A stretch of 64,000 nt of DNA from Parafrankia irregularis (GCF_001536285.1 NZ_FAOZ01000008.1:71829-135828); one strand, 5' to 3'. Shown: positions 16,357 to 25,454, counted from the first letter of the stretch. Made by a program: numbers and translations. Notes: generated from the letters alone by a model not told the origin.

Positions 16357-17724
16357 CTAGCGGTGCGCCTCGGCGGTGATCGCGTCGCCCGCGATCCAGC
16401 CGGTTTCGGCGGCGCCGATGATTCCTCCGGTCAGTCCGGGCCCATCGCCCACGAGATACAGTCCTGGATGGCCAGGGGCTGACATGTCGTCATTGACGGT
16501 GAAACGGGAAGCCCAACGCTCTACCGCCGGCCCGTAAAGGACATTCTCCGGATTGAGGATTTCAGGGCACATGGTGGAGAGCCGGTGAAGGTATGACTGC
16601 AGGACATGAACTATTTCGGCCGGGAATTCGGTGGTGAAGTCGCCGGGAGTAGCTCCGGGGAGGCTCGGCGAAAAACCGCGTACCGCCCGGCCGGCGGCCA
16701 CGTCCTCGTTCGAGAGGAAATCGCCGAGACGTTGGCTCATCAGACCGCCGTAGCGGCTGTTGATCCCGGTCACGAGCCCTCGGACATCCGCTACGCTGAG
16801 GGGAAGCCTGCGCCCGGCCGTAGCGATGATGGCACTGTTCGAACGGTTCTCGGCGTGGGTGGAGGTCGCATGCCCGCCCACGAGCAGCAGGCCGTGATAG
16901 TCGGCAGGGACCACATTGCCGCCGTAGCACACGCAATGGGTCCGCGCCTCCACCCCGTCGGGTCCGCTCCAGATGACTTTGGGATCAGTAGCGACCTTCA
17001 GGAGAGGTGCGAGAAATTCCTTCGCCCCCTCCAATCGAAAACCGATCTTCGGTCGTGCCGGGTCGCGGCGCAGGTCGAGGGCGCGGCCAACCTCCCCGAG
17101 CCACGATGCTCCTACTTTCCCGGGGGCCAGGACAACGTTGACCGCATGGACCCGCTTGAAAACTGGGCCGTCCAGCTCCAGCTCCCACCGGAAATCGCGA
17201 CGTCCCGACGGGCGAAGGTCCAGACAGGTCGTACGGCAGGCGATAGTAGAATTCCCAGACAGGCGAATTCTCAGCCGCTTGAGCATCCGTGGAAGCTGGT
17301 CGGTTCCTACGTGTCGGACCGGATAGTGAACATACTCCAGGCCGGCGGTCTCGGCTAGTTCCTCCAAACCTTTTGCGGCCTCCGCGTCGGAGCCGTGAAG
17401 GTCTGCCCGTTCACCGGAGCGAAGAATCTCATCGATCGCGTGCTGACGCTTCGAGACGAGAGCTGGGGGAAATCTGTGACTGACGGTGCTTCCGATCCGC
17501 GGAGACAGGCACAGTTTTCCATCGGAGAACAGGCCGGCGCCCCCGAAACCCCTGGTCACGACATCACGTCGATCTCCCGACCGCATGACGCTAACGCGAT
17601 CGTCCACATCGTCCCCTCCGTCGAGGAGGAGAAGTCCTGGCGCGGGCACGTCACTTCGGTGCGCCGCCATTAATCCGCCGGGGCCTGCTCCCACCACGAC
17701 GGTATGGAACTCGCGCTCATTCAT
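16357..17724 (-). CDS. FAD-dependent oxidoreductase
   Basis: The 455-residue protein begins with the dinucleotide-binding motif VVVGAGPGGLMAAHRS and ends with the second FAD signature LYLVGDGPGLTGGIIGAAETGWIAG, here around residues 423-445. The body includes RGFGGAGLFSDGKLCLSPRIG and YGPAVERWASRF and resembles uncharacterised COG2509-type flavin dehydrogenases. It starts nine bases after the end of the truncated radical SAM frame, so it is translated from the same transcript. It probably oxidises or reduces a pathway intermediate; no substrate motif can be read. Confidence 0.78.
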   Translation of the reverse strand: MNEREFHTVVVGAGPGGLMAAHRSDVPAPGLLLLDGGDDVDDRVSVMRSGDRRDVVTRGFGGAGLFSDGKLCLSPRIGSTVSHRFPPALVSKRQHAIDEILRSGERADLHGSDAEAAKGLEELAETAGLEYVHYPVRHVGTDQLPRMLKRLRIRLSGNSTIACRTTCLDLRPSGRRDFRWELELDGPVFKRVHAVNVVLAPGKVGASWLGEVGRALDLRRDPARPKIGFRLEGAKEFLAPLLKVATDPKVIWSGPDGVEARTHCVCYGGNVVPADYHGLLLVGGHATSTHAENRSNSAIIATAGRRLPLSVADVRGLVTGINSRYGGLMSQRLGDFLSNEDVAAGRAVRGFSPSLPGATPGDFTTEFPAEIVHVLQSYLHRLSTMCPEILNPENVLYGPAVERWASRFTVNDDMSAPGHPGLYLVGDGPGLTGGIIGAAETGWIAGDAITAEAHR

Positions 17725-17732
17725 CGCGATTA

Positions 17733-18203
17733 TTAATCCTTTCGGAAGGCTGCGCTATGGATCCCCAGGGCGATCAATAGGTTCGCTTGGTTCGAGTGAA
17801 CTGGCGGTGCGCGGGTCGCGTTGGTCGGCACGCCGAGCACCGTCCCCGCGAACATGTCGACGAAGTCCCGGCGCAGCAACGGCTCGCCACCGGACAGGAA
17901 CACCCGAGGCATCCCGGCCAGGTTGTCCCGCATCCGCTCCAGCGCGCCCAGCGAGGGGTCCGGCTCCTGAAGTGTATCGGAGCAGAACGAGCAGTCGAAA
18001 TTGCATTTCTTCGTGACCTGAAGAATCACCGACAACGGGCCTGTAGCCGCGGTCGCGACCGCGTCCAGATCCATCGGGGCCCTCAGCTGGAAATGGTGCC
18101 CGTCGGTGAAGGCGACAGGCTCGGCGGCACGTGTGTAGATCTCATCACGGCCGGGCGTCGTCGCGGTATCCGCAGCTGGCGGGGGCAGAGAAGTGGCGAT
18201 CAT
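17733..18203 (-). pseudogene. truncated radical SAM protein
   Basis: The frame starts at an ATG at 18203 after a GAGGAGG ribosome site and codes for 156 residues. It contains the radical SAM cluster motif CNFDCSFC (C-x3-C-x2-C), the LSGGEPLLRRD SAM-binding motif and VLGVPTNATR. After that the sequence turns into an unrelated 25-residue tail and stops, nine bases before the FAD gene. Radical SAM enzymes of this type normally continue for another 150-250 residues, completing the barrel and adding a C-terminal domain, so roughly half the gene seems deleted. It is the first gene of the seven-gene operon. A working half-barrel cannot be excluded but is unlikely. Confidence 0.65.
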
Positions 18204-18524
18204 CAGGTCCTCCTCGATGTAGGGCCTCGACGACCGATCCAGCCGACCGCCGCCATCGTGACGGCAAGCTGACGCGCCGACGCTGAACGTCGTCAGCTTT
18301 CCAACCGACCGCACGCCCGTCATTCCCCGTGAAACGAACATCCGCTTCGGGTCCGTACAGCGCCGCTGACCTGCGGCGACGGCAGCGGCGTGGCGTACTT
18401 CTTCGGCTCGAACCCGCTGATTCGTTCGGCTGACTCCGCTCAGGTCAGAGCGCGCCGCGGTCCCGCCGTGTTACAGCAGCGGAAGACAGCCCCGCATTCG
18501 CACGTTCCGGCCCCACTTACCCGT
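18204..18524. other. upstream region of the seven-gene operon
   Basis: This 321-base stretch precedes the operon and follows a minus-strand hypothetical gene. It should hold the operon promoter. I looked for a precursor peptide that the radical SAM protein could modify and saw none. Confidence 0.4.
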
Positions 18525-19229
18525 TCAACCAGTTGAGGAGCCGGCATCCGGAGGCAGCAAGTTCTCCACCGCCAGGGCCAGGCGTTGCACGATCGCGGCA
18601 CGCTCCTGTCCGGTCGCGTCGGCCAGCCAGCCAATCAGCAGGCCCTCCAGCAGCAGATGCAGCCCAACCTCACGGGTGCGCACCTCGGCGTGCCAGGCTA
18701 GTGCGTCCTCCAGGATCTGCACGTCCTCCGGGGGCAACGGGGTACGCATCCGCACACCGAGTTTGCGCGGCTGGTTGACCTGCGCGATCAGCTCCGTCGC
18801 CCGCGCTGGCGTGATGCCTGGTTCGCCGGTAATCGTCAGGGTGCGCAGCCAGTCCTCGGCCAGCTCCCGCGGCGACGGCCGGGGCACTACCGGTCGAACC
18901 CCGACCGGCCAGACCCACAGCCCGCCGCCATCCTCGACACCGGTCACCACACCGAACCCGGCGGCGGCCAGGACATGCCGGTAGCGCTGTTCCTCAACAG
19001 GACGGTCGAGAACGTCGTCGGTGACGCAGCGCACGCGAAGCGCCTCGTGCTTCTCCTGGGATTCGACGATGAACCCGCCGTGCCGCTCGCCGTGTTCGGC
19101 ACACTCAGCGGCGCGCAACGCGTCCCGGATCGCCTCGGCATACTTTTCCCGCGTGACGCCCGGCGGGCGGGTTTCATCGCCGGCGGAGGGACCGTGGTGC
19201 TCGGGCTTGGTCCTTCGCCGCCAACGCAT
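18525..19229 (-). CDS. hypothetical protein
   Basis: The 234-residue product is not recognised. Residues 25-110 form a mixed alpha/beta region (EKYAEAIRDALRAAECAEHG, then VRCVTDDVLDRPVEEQRYRHVLAAAGFGV, ending GGGLWVWPVGV). The remainder is helical (RELAEDWLRTLTITG, EDVQILEDALAWHAEVRTRE, AAIVQRLALAVENLLPP). There is no signal peptide or membrane segment. It lies alone between the operon and the SLOG-HTH pair on the same strand. The ATG at 19229 lacks a strong ribosome site, so the start is uncertain, but codon use is that of a real gene. Confidence 0.6.
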   Translation of the reverse strand: MRWRRRTKPEHHGPSAGDETRPPGVTREKYAEAIRDALRAAECAEHGERHGGFIVESQEKHEALRVRCVTDDVLDRPVEEQRYRHVLAAAGFGVVTGVEDGGGLWVWPVGVRPVVPRPSPRELAEDWLRTLTITGEPGITPARATELIAQVNQPRKLGVRMRTPLPPEDVQILEDALAWHAEVRTREVGLHLLLEGLLIGWLADATGQERAAIVQRLALAVENLLPPDAGSSTG

Positions 19230-19385
19230 GATTCACGGTAAGGCCGACGATCTACGACCGTCGACCACTCTTCTCACCCGGCTACAGCAATCTTGGCGGA
19301 GGCAGCCAAAGGGGTGCCCGCCCTGTGGTCGGATGGGATGCATGACCGGCGACCGCGAGGCCGCCTTGTCCGAGCCAAACCAGGA

Positions 19386-19898
19386 TTACAGTCGTCGCTG
19401 TCGCGCTGCCCCTGTTGGCCAGATGACCTGGACGGAGCGTTCGTTCTCCTGGGCGTGAGCGACGACGGCGGCTGTGCCGCCTTGGTCCGCGGCAGCCTGG
19501 CCGTCCCAGACCGCCATGAGCAGATCGACGGTGTCGAGGAGCGCCTCGTTCGCAGCCTCGTACGCTGACCGATCGGAGACCTCGTGCGGCAGGACCCGCA
19601 CGGTGGCAGCCCGACGGACGAGGTCGTCGAACAGATGGGCGTGGTCGGGTTTGACCTTCCTCGCGCGGTAGTCGGCGGCAGGGATGATCACTTCGAGTGT
19701 GCCACCGATTTCCAGGACGACGTCGGCGAAGATGCTGTCGGCGCCGGCCGCGATGCAGCTGACGCCGGTCAGGTCTGGCGCGTACGGCATGAGAGCCGCA
19801 GTGAGAGCGGCCCGGACGAGGGGGACGGTCGCGGGAGTGAGGTCCATGTGGCCGGTGACACCGATGCGGGTCAAGTCCTGACCTTCCTCACGTCTCAT
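19386..19898 (-). CDS. SLOG-like nucleotide-sensing protein
   Basis: The 170-residue protein has a Rossmann-like SLOG/DprA-type fold. The first strand and loop read IGVTGHMDLTPAT. GVSCIAAGADSIFADVVLEIG follows with the diagnostic GAD, then the strand EVIIPAADYRA, a helix AYEAANEALLDTVDLLMAVWDG and GGTAAVVAHAQ. SLOG proteins bind nucleotides or cleave N-glycosidic bonds and often act as sensors. The ATG at 19898 overlaps the HTH-TPR gene by ATGA, so the two proteins are made together and probably work as regulator and sensor. A DUF1273-like assignment is also possible. Confidence 0.7.
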   Translation of the reverse strand: MRREEGQDLTRIGVTGHMDLTPATVPLVRAALTAALMPYAPDLTGVSCIAAGADSIFADVVLEIGGTLEVIIPAADYRARKVKPDHAHLFDDLVRRAATVRVLPHEVSDRSAYEAANEALLDTVDLLMAVWDGQAAADQGGTAAVVAHAQENERSVQVIWPTGAARQRRL

Positions 19899-21589
19899 AT
19901 CCTGGCCGCCGTCTGTTCGGCACGAAGCATGGGTTTGATCCTCCCGCACAGCTCGGCGATCGGGCGGGCGGATGTTCTGGTTTCGGCATGTTGATAGAAC
20001 TGGCCTAGTTTGACCCGGACGCGGCTGGACCGGGTCTGCTCGACCGTTGTCACGGCGGCGTGGCCCAACCGTGCCGCCTCGTCGAACTCGCCCTGCACCA
20101 GCCTGATCTCGGCGTGCCCGAGCTGATCAAGAGCGGTACTGCGGACGCTGCCGACGCCCCGAGCTCGGACGGCCTGGCTCAACCAGGTGGCTGCTTCGTC
20201 GGCATACTCGGGCGCTTGGTGCGCGATGTCGAGGAGACGACCCCCGGTGACGCCGGCCAGTTCCGCCTGGTCGAAGTAAGAGATCCAGTGCGGTTCAACG
20301 GCCGGGTCGACGTCGCGGAAGGCGTCCTGCGCCCGGCCTGTCGCGCGCCGGAAGGCGAAGAGCCGACCTTGCTGGGCGTAGGCCCATGCCTCACGCGTGA
20401 ACAGCATCGCACGTACCGCCGGGGTCGCCCGAGGGCCGGCGACGTCCTGCGCGAGGCGGACGAGCTCAAGTCCTTCGGTCGTCCGGCCGAGATAGAACTG
20501 CTGCCGGGCCATGCCAGCGAGGATGTTCGCGCAGAACGCGGGATCGTCAGCGGCCTTGGCTGATCGAAGAGCGATCAGGTAGTAGCGCTGCGCTATCCCT
20601 CCCTGTCCCGAGTCCCAGGACATCGTCGCGGCGGTCTCAGCAAGATCGGCCATCACGCCGTGCAGCCGCCGGGTCAGATTCTGCGGATGCGAGAAGTCGC
20701 GAAGCTCATCCGCGATCTCAGCGAGCTGACCCACGACCGCCTTCCTTCGAAGGCCACCGCCGAACTGGTTGTCCCAGGCTCGGAAGGTTCGCGCGGCCAG
20801 CTCAATCTGCTCGATCTCCTCATCGCCGACACCAGCGGTGTGACGCTGCCCGGCGGGTGGCTCGATGGCATTCAGCCAGCGCTCCGCCCCCTCAAGAAGA
20901 GCAGCGCCGACGATCACGTCCGCCATCGCGCGAGCCGCCTCGCGGCGATCAAGGGAGAGATCATCCCTGGTGATCATATCCACCGCCTCTGTCGTCGGTA
21001 CCGTCTCCCACGTCATGGGACCTGTCGTTTCCCCGGAAAGGCGGCCTACGGGACTCGTGCACAGTTCCACCAGCAATCGAGTTCCCCGGGCGGCGGCGGT
21101 TTCCGCCATGGCGCCGGCATCGGTCCTGTCGCTCTGTTGCCTCGTCTGTCCCGACAGTTCTACCGGCCGCGGCCGTGCGGTTTTCGACGTCTTGTCAATG
21201 AGGAGCAGGTCGGCGGGGTTGAAATGCTCGCGGTCGTCGAGGTCTATCAAACCGTGGATGCTGGTGTCGTAAACCTCGGCGAGCAGGGCGAGGAGCTGAG
21301 GGGTCGGCCGGCGGCGGTTGCTCGGCAGCGGCCAGTTCTCCAGTTCCGACAGCTTCGGTGCGGTCATGGGGGCAGCGCCGTCCGGGTCGAGGCCGGCACG
21401 GGCGGCGTGGGCGTTGATGCGGTTCACGGCCTGCGTCTGGGTCCAGCCGCGGGCATGGCGATGGGCAGCTCGGGGCCGCAACTTGTATCGGCGGGCGAAC
21501 TCGACCGCGATCTCGTCGTGGGACATGCCGACCGCGCGCATCCGCTCCCGCAGCTCGTCCTGCTCCGTTCGCTGGCTCGCCCTAGTCAT
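19895..21589 (-). CDS. HTH regulator with TPR-like sensor region
   Basis: The 564-residue protein begins with a helix-turn-helix domain (about residues 8-110: RMRAVGMSHDEIAVEFARRY, GWTQTQAVNRINAHAARAG, LSELENWPLPSNRRRPTPQL). A linker follows, then about 350 residues of helical repeats of TPR character (AAARGTRLLVEL, YYLIALRSAKAADDPAFCAN, HWISYFDQAELAGVTGGRLL, LDQLGHAEIRLVQGEFDEAA). The ATG at 21589 follows GGAGGG at good spacing. It is coupled by ATGA to the SLOG gene. Two broken copies of its HTH domain lie at 21680-21926 and 28304-28666. Similar proteins are numerous in Frankia-like genomes; the target genes are unknown. Confidence 0.75.
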   Translation of the reverse strand: MTRASQRTEQDELRERMRAVGMSHDEIAVEFARRYKLRPRAAHRHARGWTQTQAVNRINAHAARAGLDPDGAAPMTAPKLSELENWPLPSNRRRPTPQLLALLAEVYDTSIHGLIDLDDREHFNPADLLLIDKTSKTARPRPVELSGQTRQQSDRTDAGAMAETAAARGTRLLVELCTSPVGRLSGETTGPMTWETVPTTEAVDMITRDDLSLDRREAARAMADVIVGAALLEGAERWLNAIEPPAGQRHTAGVGDEEIEQIELAARTFRAWDNQFGGGLRRKAVVGQLAEIADELRDFSHPQNLTRRLHGVMADLAETAATMSWDSGQGGIAQRYYLIALRSAKAADDPAFCANILAGMARQQFYLGRTTEGLELVRLAQDVAGPRATPAVRAMLFTREAWAYAQQGRLFAFRRATGRAQDAFRDVDPAVEPHWISYFDQAELAGVTGGRLLDIAHQAPEYADEAATWLSQAVRARGVGSVRSTALDQLGHAEIRLVQGEFDEAARLGHAAVTTVEQTRSSRVRVKLGQFYQHAETRTSARPIAELCGRIKPMLRAEQTAARI

Positions 21590-21679
21590 GACAACGCCCT
21601 CCAATCCTCTCCGGATCCGACTGGCTGATCGCCCAGTTGCCCGCGACGCGGACGATTCTCGCGATGATCGTTATGTCGC

Positions 21680-21926
21680 GGACTGGGCGAGCAGGGCGAG
21701 AATCTGAGGGTAGGTCGGCGGGAGTTGTTCGGCTGCGGCCAGTTTTCCAGCTCCGACAACCGCGGACCTGCTCTTGGGTCCTGCCTTGCGGGACCCGATT
21801 GGTCGCTCGGGGCCGCAGCTGGCAGCGGCGGGCGCACTCAACGGCGATCTCGCCGTGCGACATGCCGACCGCGCGCATCGGCGCCCGCAGCTTATCGTGC
21901 TCCATCCGCCGGCCGAGCTTGCTCAT
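21680..21926 (-). pseudogene. remnant of a second HTH domain copy
   Basis: Directly upstream of the HTH-TPR gene, the minus strand encodes KLRAPMRAVGMSHGEIAVEC and RRCQLRPRA, clearly homologous to the HTH domain of that gene. An internal stretch is missing and the frame shifts, after which LSELENWPQPNNSRRPT continues in another frame. This is a partial, decayed duplicate; the TPR part is absent. Confidence 0.65.
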
Positions 21927-22152
21927 GAAGCCACCGCACATCCTCTCCGGACATGAATGCTGCTCGCTGCGCCGTCTACCCGTAGCGTGATTCCATATCA
22001 GGGTAGTCAACCGGTTACGGTTCACGCAGCCCGGGTGTTCGCCTCAGAGACATCTGGGACATACAGGCACGCCTTCCAGGCGTAAGAGCCCGGAGAGGAC
22101 AGTAACGGGAATTCCTGCCTGCCCGTCGTCTGCGGGCTGGTTCGCCTGGCGA

Positions 22153-22938
22153 TCAGTCCTTGCGCCCGACTCCGCACATCCCGAACGGCGCGAGTGGGTC
22201 CTCCGGCGCAGGAGCGTTTCGCCAGCATGCTGGGGGCACGATGCCGGGTTCGACGACGTCGAGGCCGTCGAAGAATCCGGCGATCTCCCGTGGCGTGCGG
22301 TACCGGTATCCGTGGCGTTCGGACAGCGCTTCGAGCTCTGTGATCTGTTCGTTCTCCGGGTCGACCGTGCCGTCGTCCAGGACGAGGTAGCTGCCCGGCG
22401 CCAGGGCATCCAGGAGTGTCCGGGTGATGGCGTACGCCTCGTCGAGGACGACCAGACCCATGACCGCCGTCAGGATCAGGCCCACGGGTTCGGCGAGGTC
22501 GAGGGTCTCGGCCGCGCGTCCGAGGATCACCTTCGGCTCGTGGACGTTGGCATCGACGGTGACGGTCACGCCCCCGGGCCCTCCGATGAGCAGCGCGCGG
22601 GCGTGAGCTAGGACGAGCGGATCGTTGTCGACGTAGACAATGCGTGACTGTGGTGCCACCCGTTGGGCGATCTGGTGGGTGGCGTGCTCGACGGGCAGGC
22701 CGAGCCCGATGTCGAGGAACTGCCGCACGCCCGCGTCGACGGCCAGGTAGGTGACCGCGCGGACCAGGAACTGCCTGGACGCATGGGTCGCCTCCGCGAT
22801 GTTCGGGACGATCGAGGTGAGGGCGGCGGCGTGCTCCCGGTCGACCGGGAAGTGGTCCTTGCCCCCGAGGAAGTAGTTCCGCACCCTGGCCGGGTGGGGG
22901 CGGGTGGTGTCGAAGGTGGGCGGCGGGTATGCGGCCAT
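22153..22938 (-). CDS. SAM-dependent methyltransferase, PF04672 (DUF574) type
   Basis: The 261-residue protein has the actinobacterial DUF574 signature: TTRPHPARVRNYFLGGKDHF at the N terminus, FLDIGLGLPVEHATHQIAQ as the SAM-binding motif I, YVDNDPLVLAHARALL as motif II, and VMGLVVLDEAYAI later. The usual Gly-rich loop is GLGLP. Members are many in Frankia and Streptomyces, usually beside HTH regulators and ATP-binding proteins, and have no assigned substrate. It lies on the same strand as the second methyltransferase, 82 bases downstream of it. Confidence 0.82.
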   Translation of the reverse strand: MAAYPPPTFDTTRPHPARVRNYFLGGKDHFPVDREHAAALTSIVPNIAEATHASRQFLVRAVTYLAVDAGVRQFLDIGLGLPVEHATHQIAQRVAPQSRIVYVDNDPLVLAHARALLIGGPGGVTVTVDANVHEPKVILGRAAETLDLAEPVGLILTAVMGLVVLDEAYAITRTLLDALAPGSYLVLDDGTVDPENEQITELEALSERHGYRYRTPREIAGFFDGLDVVEPGIVPPACWRNAPAPEDPLAPFGMCGVGRKD

Positions 22939-23020
22939 CGGTGAGCTCCCGAACGTATGTCAGGTTCGTGGGTGGCGGTCTGCGGCGCCGCGCCCTGCGC
23001 GACGCGGCCGTGTCCAGCGG

Positions 23021-23896
23021 TCAGGTCCCGGTGTCTGGCTTGACGGCGGTCAGGTAGACGATCGGGGTGGTCAGCACGAGGGGGCGGCGGCGCGCGGTTA
23101 CGCGCCACGCGTCGGCGTAGCGGCGGGCGAAGGCGGCACCCAGGGCGCGGTTGATCGCCTGGTAGACGGACTCGCCGGCCGGGCCCGGGGCGTGTAGTGC
23201 CGCCTCAGCGGCGGCCACATTCGTGATCCTGGTGGTGACGGTGTCGGTGATGTGCTCGATGTGGACGAGGCCGGCGAGGCGGGCGTTACCGACCGCGGCG
23301 GGCACGGTGAAGGCGTGGGCTGCGGGCTGGACGTCTGTCAGGACCTTCATGACCTGGGCGAGGTCGTGCCGGTTCAGTCCGTCGAGGTCGGTCGGGCTTC
23401 GCTGGCCGAGCAGCGGTTCGCAGATCGACAGCCGTCCGCCTGGTCGCAGGACGCGGGCGATGTCGATCAGCATGCGGCGGGGATGGCCGAGCGGCGCCAG
23501 GACGGTGCGGCCGATCACGGCGTCGGCGCTGGCGTCGAGGAGAGGTAGATCGGTGAGGTCCCACACGGATCCCCACCGATAGCGGGTTTCCGGAGTTGGC
23601 CGGATCAGGGCCAGAGCTGAGGCGGTCGGGGCGACGGCGGTGACGCTGCCCCCGGGGCAGACCGCCGTCAGCGCGCCCGTCATCAGCCCTGGGGTCGGGC
23701 TGAGCGCGACCAGGTCCTGTCCGGGCCGGGCGCTGGCACCAGCGAGGACGACGGTCTCGCCGGCGCAGGGTCGGCGGTGACGGGGGTTGGGCTGATCGAA
23801 GTGGCGGGCGATGAGCAGGTCCGACTCGGTCCACTCGCCGGTACGGAGGGCGCTCCGGCTCGTGTCCGTCGTCCCGGACAGGTGCTGCGAAGCCAC
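23021..23896 (-). CDS. class I SAM-dependent methyltransferase
   Basis: The 291-residue protein shows a class I methyltransferase fold: GQDLVALSPTPGLMTGALTA near residue 60, VTAVAPTASALAL as motif II, DASADAVIGRTVLAPLGHPR as motif IV and VLRPGGRLSICEPLLGQ as the post-motif strand. The standard motif I glycines are partly lost (LSPTPGL), so SAM binding may be altered. The GTG at 23896 is preferred because AGGAG lies five bases upstream; an earlier ATG-like start at 23947 is possible. It lies directly upstream of the PF04672 methyltransferase on the same strand. Confidence 0.7.
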   Translation of the reverse strand: MASQHLSGTTDTSRSALRTGEWTESDLLIARHFDQPNPRHRRPCAGETVVLAGASARPGQDLVALSPTPGLMTGALTAVCPGGSVTAVAPTASALALIRPTPETRYRWGSVWDLTDLPLLDASADAVIGRTVLAPLGHPRRMLIDIARVLRPGGRLSICEPLLGQRSPTDLDGLNRHDLAQVMKVLTDVQPAAHAFTVPAAVGNARLAGLVHIEHITDTVTTRITNVAAAEAALHAPGPAGESVYQAINRALGAAFARRYADAWRVTARRRPLVLTTPIVYLTAVKPDTGT

Positions 23897-23965
23897 GGCC
23901 ACTCCTGGTGTTGAGGCGGTACCTACCTCCCGCGGGCAGGCAAACAAACAGAATGATCAGCTGGA

Positions 23966-24340
23966 TTAATCGCCGTGTCGTTCCCCGCGGAGGGAACGTT
24001 CTGTTCGCCTGGTGGCCACCGGCCTGAGCTGCGTGAACGCCGTGATGCGGCGCCCGTTGTTCGTCGCCGAGGGCGGCAGACCGTCGGCTCCAGACCCCGC
24101 GATCATCGCGGCGACGTCGACCTGCTGGCATGCCTCGTCCAGGTCCAGTCCCTGGTCAGCTGCGTGGTCATAGGCGTCCAGCGCCGCGCAGAGGTCAATC
24201 CAGGCCGGGCCCGCGGGGTCAATGGGCGGGATGAAGGCGGCGAGCACGTCTGCCAGCTCGGTGGGCGGGAGGAGATCGCGCATCCGGGCGAGCAGGACGA
24301 CCGGTCGGAGCATGGGTGGGACCGTGCGCGGGGGTGTCAT
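23966..24340 (-). CDS. small hypothetical protein
   Basis: A frame of about 124 residues begins MTPPRTVPPMLRPVVLLARM and includes a helical core (LADVLAAFIPPIDPAGPAWIDLCAALDAYDHAADQ, split here as ADVLAAFIPP and WIDLCAALDAYDHA) and an Arg-rich tail. No family is recognised. Strand and spacing fit membership in the accessory gene string, but there is no clear ribosome site, and the start could lie upstream (24490). Confidence 0.45.
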   Translation of the reverse strand: MTPPRTVPPMLRPVVLLARMRDLLPPTELADVLAAFIPPIDPAGPAWIDLCAALDAYDHAADQGLDLDEACQQVDVAAMIAGSGADGLPPSATNNGRRITAFTQLRPVATRRTERSLRGERHGD

Positions 24341-24496
24341 GGGCGTCGGCTTCGGCGTCGAGGGGTGAAGGCGGCGGGCTGGCTCGGCTGCCGGGTCACG
24401 TGACGCTTCCCCTCCAGAGACGGGGTGGTGCGTCCCAGGGGGTAGGTCCGCGGGCAGCGAGGTTGGAGCCCAGTAGAAAAGAATGATCATGGGATG

Positions 24497-25111
24497 TCAG
24501 GGCAGGACGGGCCAGTCCGGGCTGGCCCAGCCGATCTCGGTGTAGGGCGTGATGGTGAGGAGCACCGGAAGGGCCTGGGCGTCCCAGGTGGCCATCCGCT
24601 CAGGGGGTCTACCGGGAGAGGCCCACTGACGCCAGGCGCTTTGGGCGGGTTCGCCGTTCCACACGCCGACGCTGAAGACCAGGCGAACCGTGTCGCGTTC
24701 GGTGGTTCTGTGCGCGCTGACGTGGGCAAGCAGGAGATCGCGTTCGGCGATCTCGATCCCCAGATCCCTCCCGGCGAAGGCGACGACATGGCGTTGGGGT
24801 GAGACGTCGAAGCGCAGCTCGGTCGCGGGCAGGCCCCACCGGCCGTTCGCCGCCTGCTGTAGCAGGATCCGTCCCGTCTGGTCGATCAGGAGCAGGTGCG
24901 CGGTGACCGCGATCGGCACGGAGCGTGCGGAGTGTGGGGGCCTGGCGGCGGTCGGTGCCGGGCCGGTCCCGGGCCTGCCGCTGCGTGGCCCGGCCGCCCG
25001 ACTGGCTGCCGCTGGGTGGATGCGCGGACCGCTGGGGTCGGCAGGGTGCGTCGGTGGATCGGCGACCGCACCGGATCGGGGTGTGCCCCGAGGCGTGTCA
25101 GACGGGGCCAT
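24497..25111 (-). CDS. NUDIX-like protein with degenerate catalytic box
   Basis: After a Pro/Ala-rich N terminus of about 65 residues, the 204-residue protein has a NUDIX-type beta sheet: IAVTAHLLLIDQTGRILLQQ, then NGRWGLPATELRF, and AERDLLLAHVSAH. The NUDIX box GX5EX7REUXEEXGU is not intact: the region after WGLP reads ELRFDVSPQRHVVAFAGRDL and lacks the REUXEE core. It may bind rather than hydrolyse a nucleotide. The start is inferred at an ATG at 25111, overlapping the DUF6907 gene by 14 bases. Confidence 0.6.
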   Translation of the reverse strand: MAPSDTPRGTPRSGAVADPPTHPADPSGPRIHPAAASRAAGPRSGRPGTGPAPTAARPPHSARSVPIAVTAHLLLIDQTGRILLQQAANGRWGLPATELRFDVSPQRHVVAFAGRDLGIEIAERDLLLAHVSAHRTTERDTVRLVFSVGVWNGEPAQSAWRQWASPGRPPERMATWDAQALPVLLTITPYTEIGWASPDWPVLP

Positions 25112-25454
25112 GATCGTCCTGTGTGTGGCACGGCGCGGTGGCACGGACGTGGGCGACCGCGCGGGTGAGGGCCGAGATGAGGGCGTCGATCTCATCGAGG
25201 GTGAGGGCTTCGTTGTCCGCGTCGTCGGCACCCAGCCCGATGGCGATCATGGGCTGGTGGGTGGTCGTGGCGGTGACGTACTGCTCGATCGCGACCTGGA
25301 TCGCGGTGGTGTCCCGCAGGCCGGGGATCTGTGGCAGGTCGATGACCGTGAACGCGGAGATGTGGTAGTCGCCGGGGCCGGCGGGTTCGGTGACCAGGTG
25401 GCCGGCGGGCTGCGCGCACCACGGTGGGCAGGAACGCTCGGCGGGGCGGGTCAT
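25098..25454 (-). CDS. DUF6907 family protein
   Basis: The 118-residue protein opens with the family signature CPPWCAQPAGH and continues with a compact alpha/beta domain (GDYHISAFTVIDLPQ, MIAIGLGADDADNEALTLDE, IDALISALTRAVAHV). Its ATG overlaps the stop of the ATP-binding protein gene by ATGA. DUF6907 proteins are small actinobacterial proteins often near regulatory ATPases; no function is known. Confidence 0.72.
   Translation of the reverse strand: MTRPAERSCPPWCAQPAGHLVTEPAGPGDYHISAFTVIDLPQIPGLRDTTAIQVAIEQYVTATTTHQPMIAIGLGADDADNEALTLDEIDALISALTRAVAHVRATAPCHTQDDHGPV

Noticed and set aside
18204..18524. A precursor peptide for the radical SAM protein
   Set aside because: No small frame with a ribosome site and a plausible leader and core was seen in the operon leader, and the SAM protein itself is truncated.
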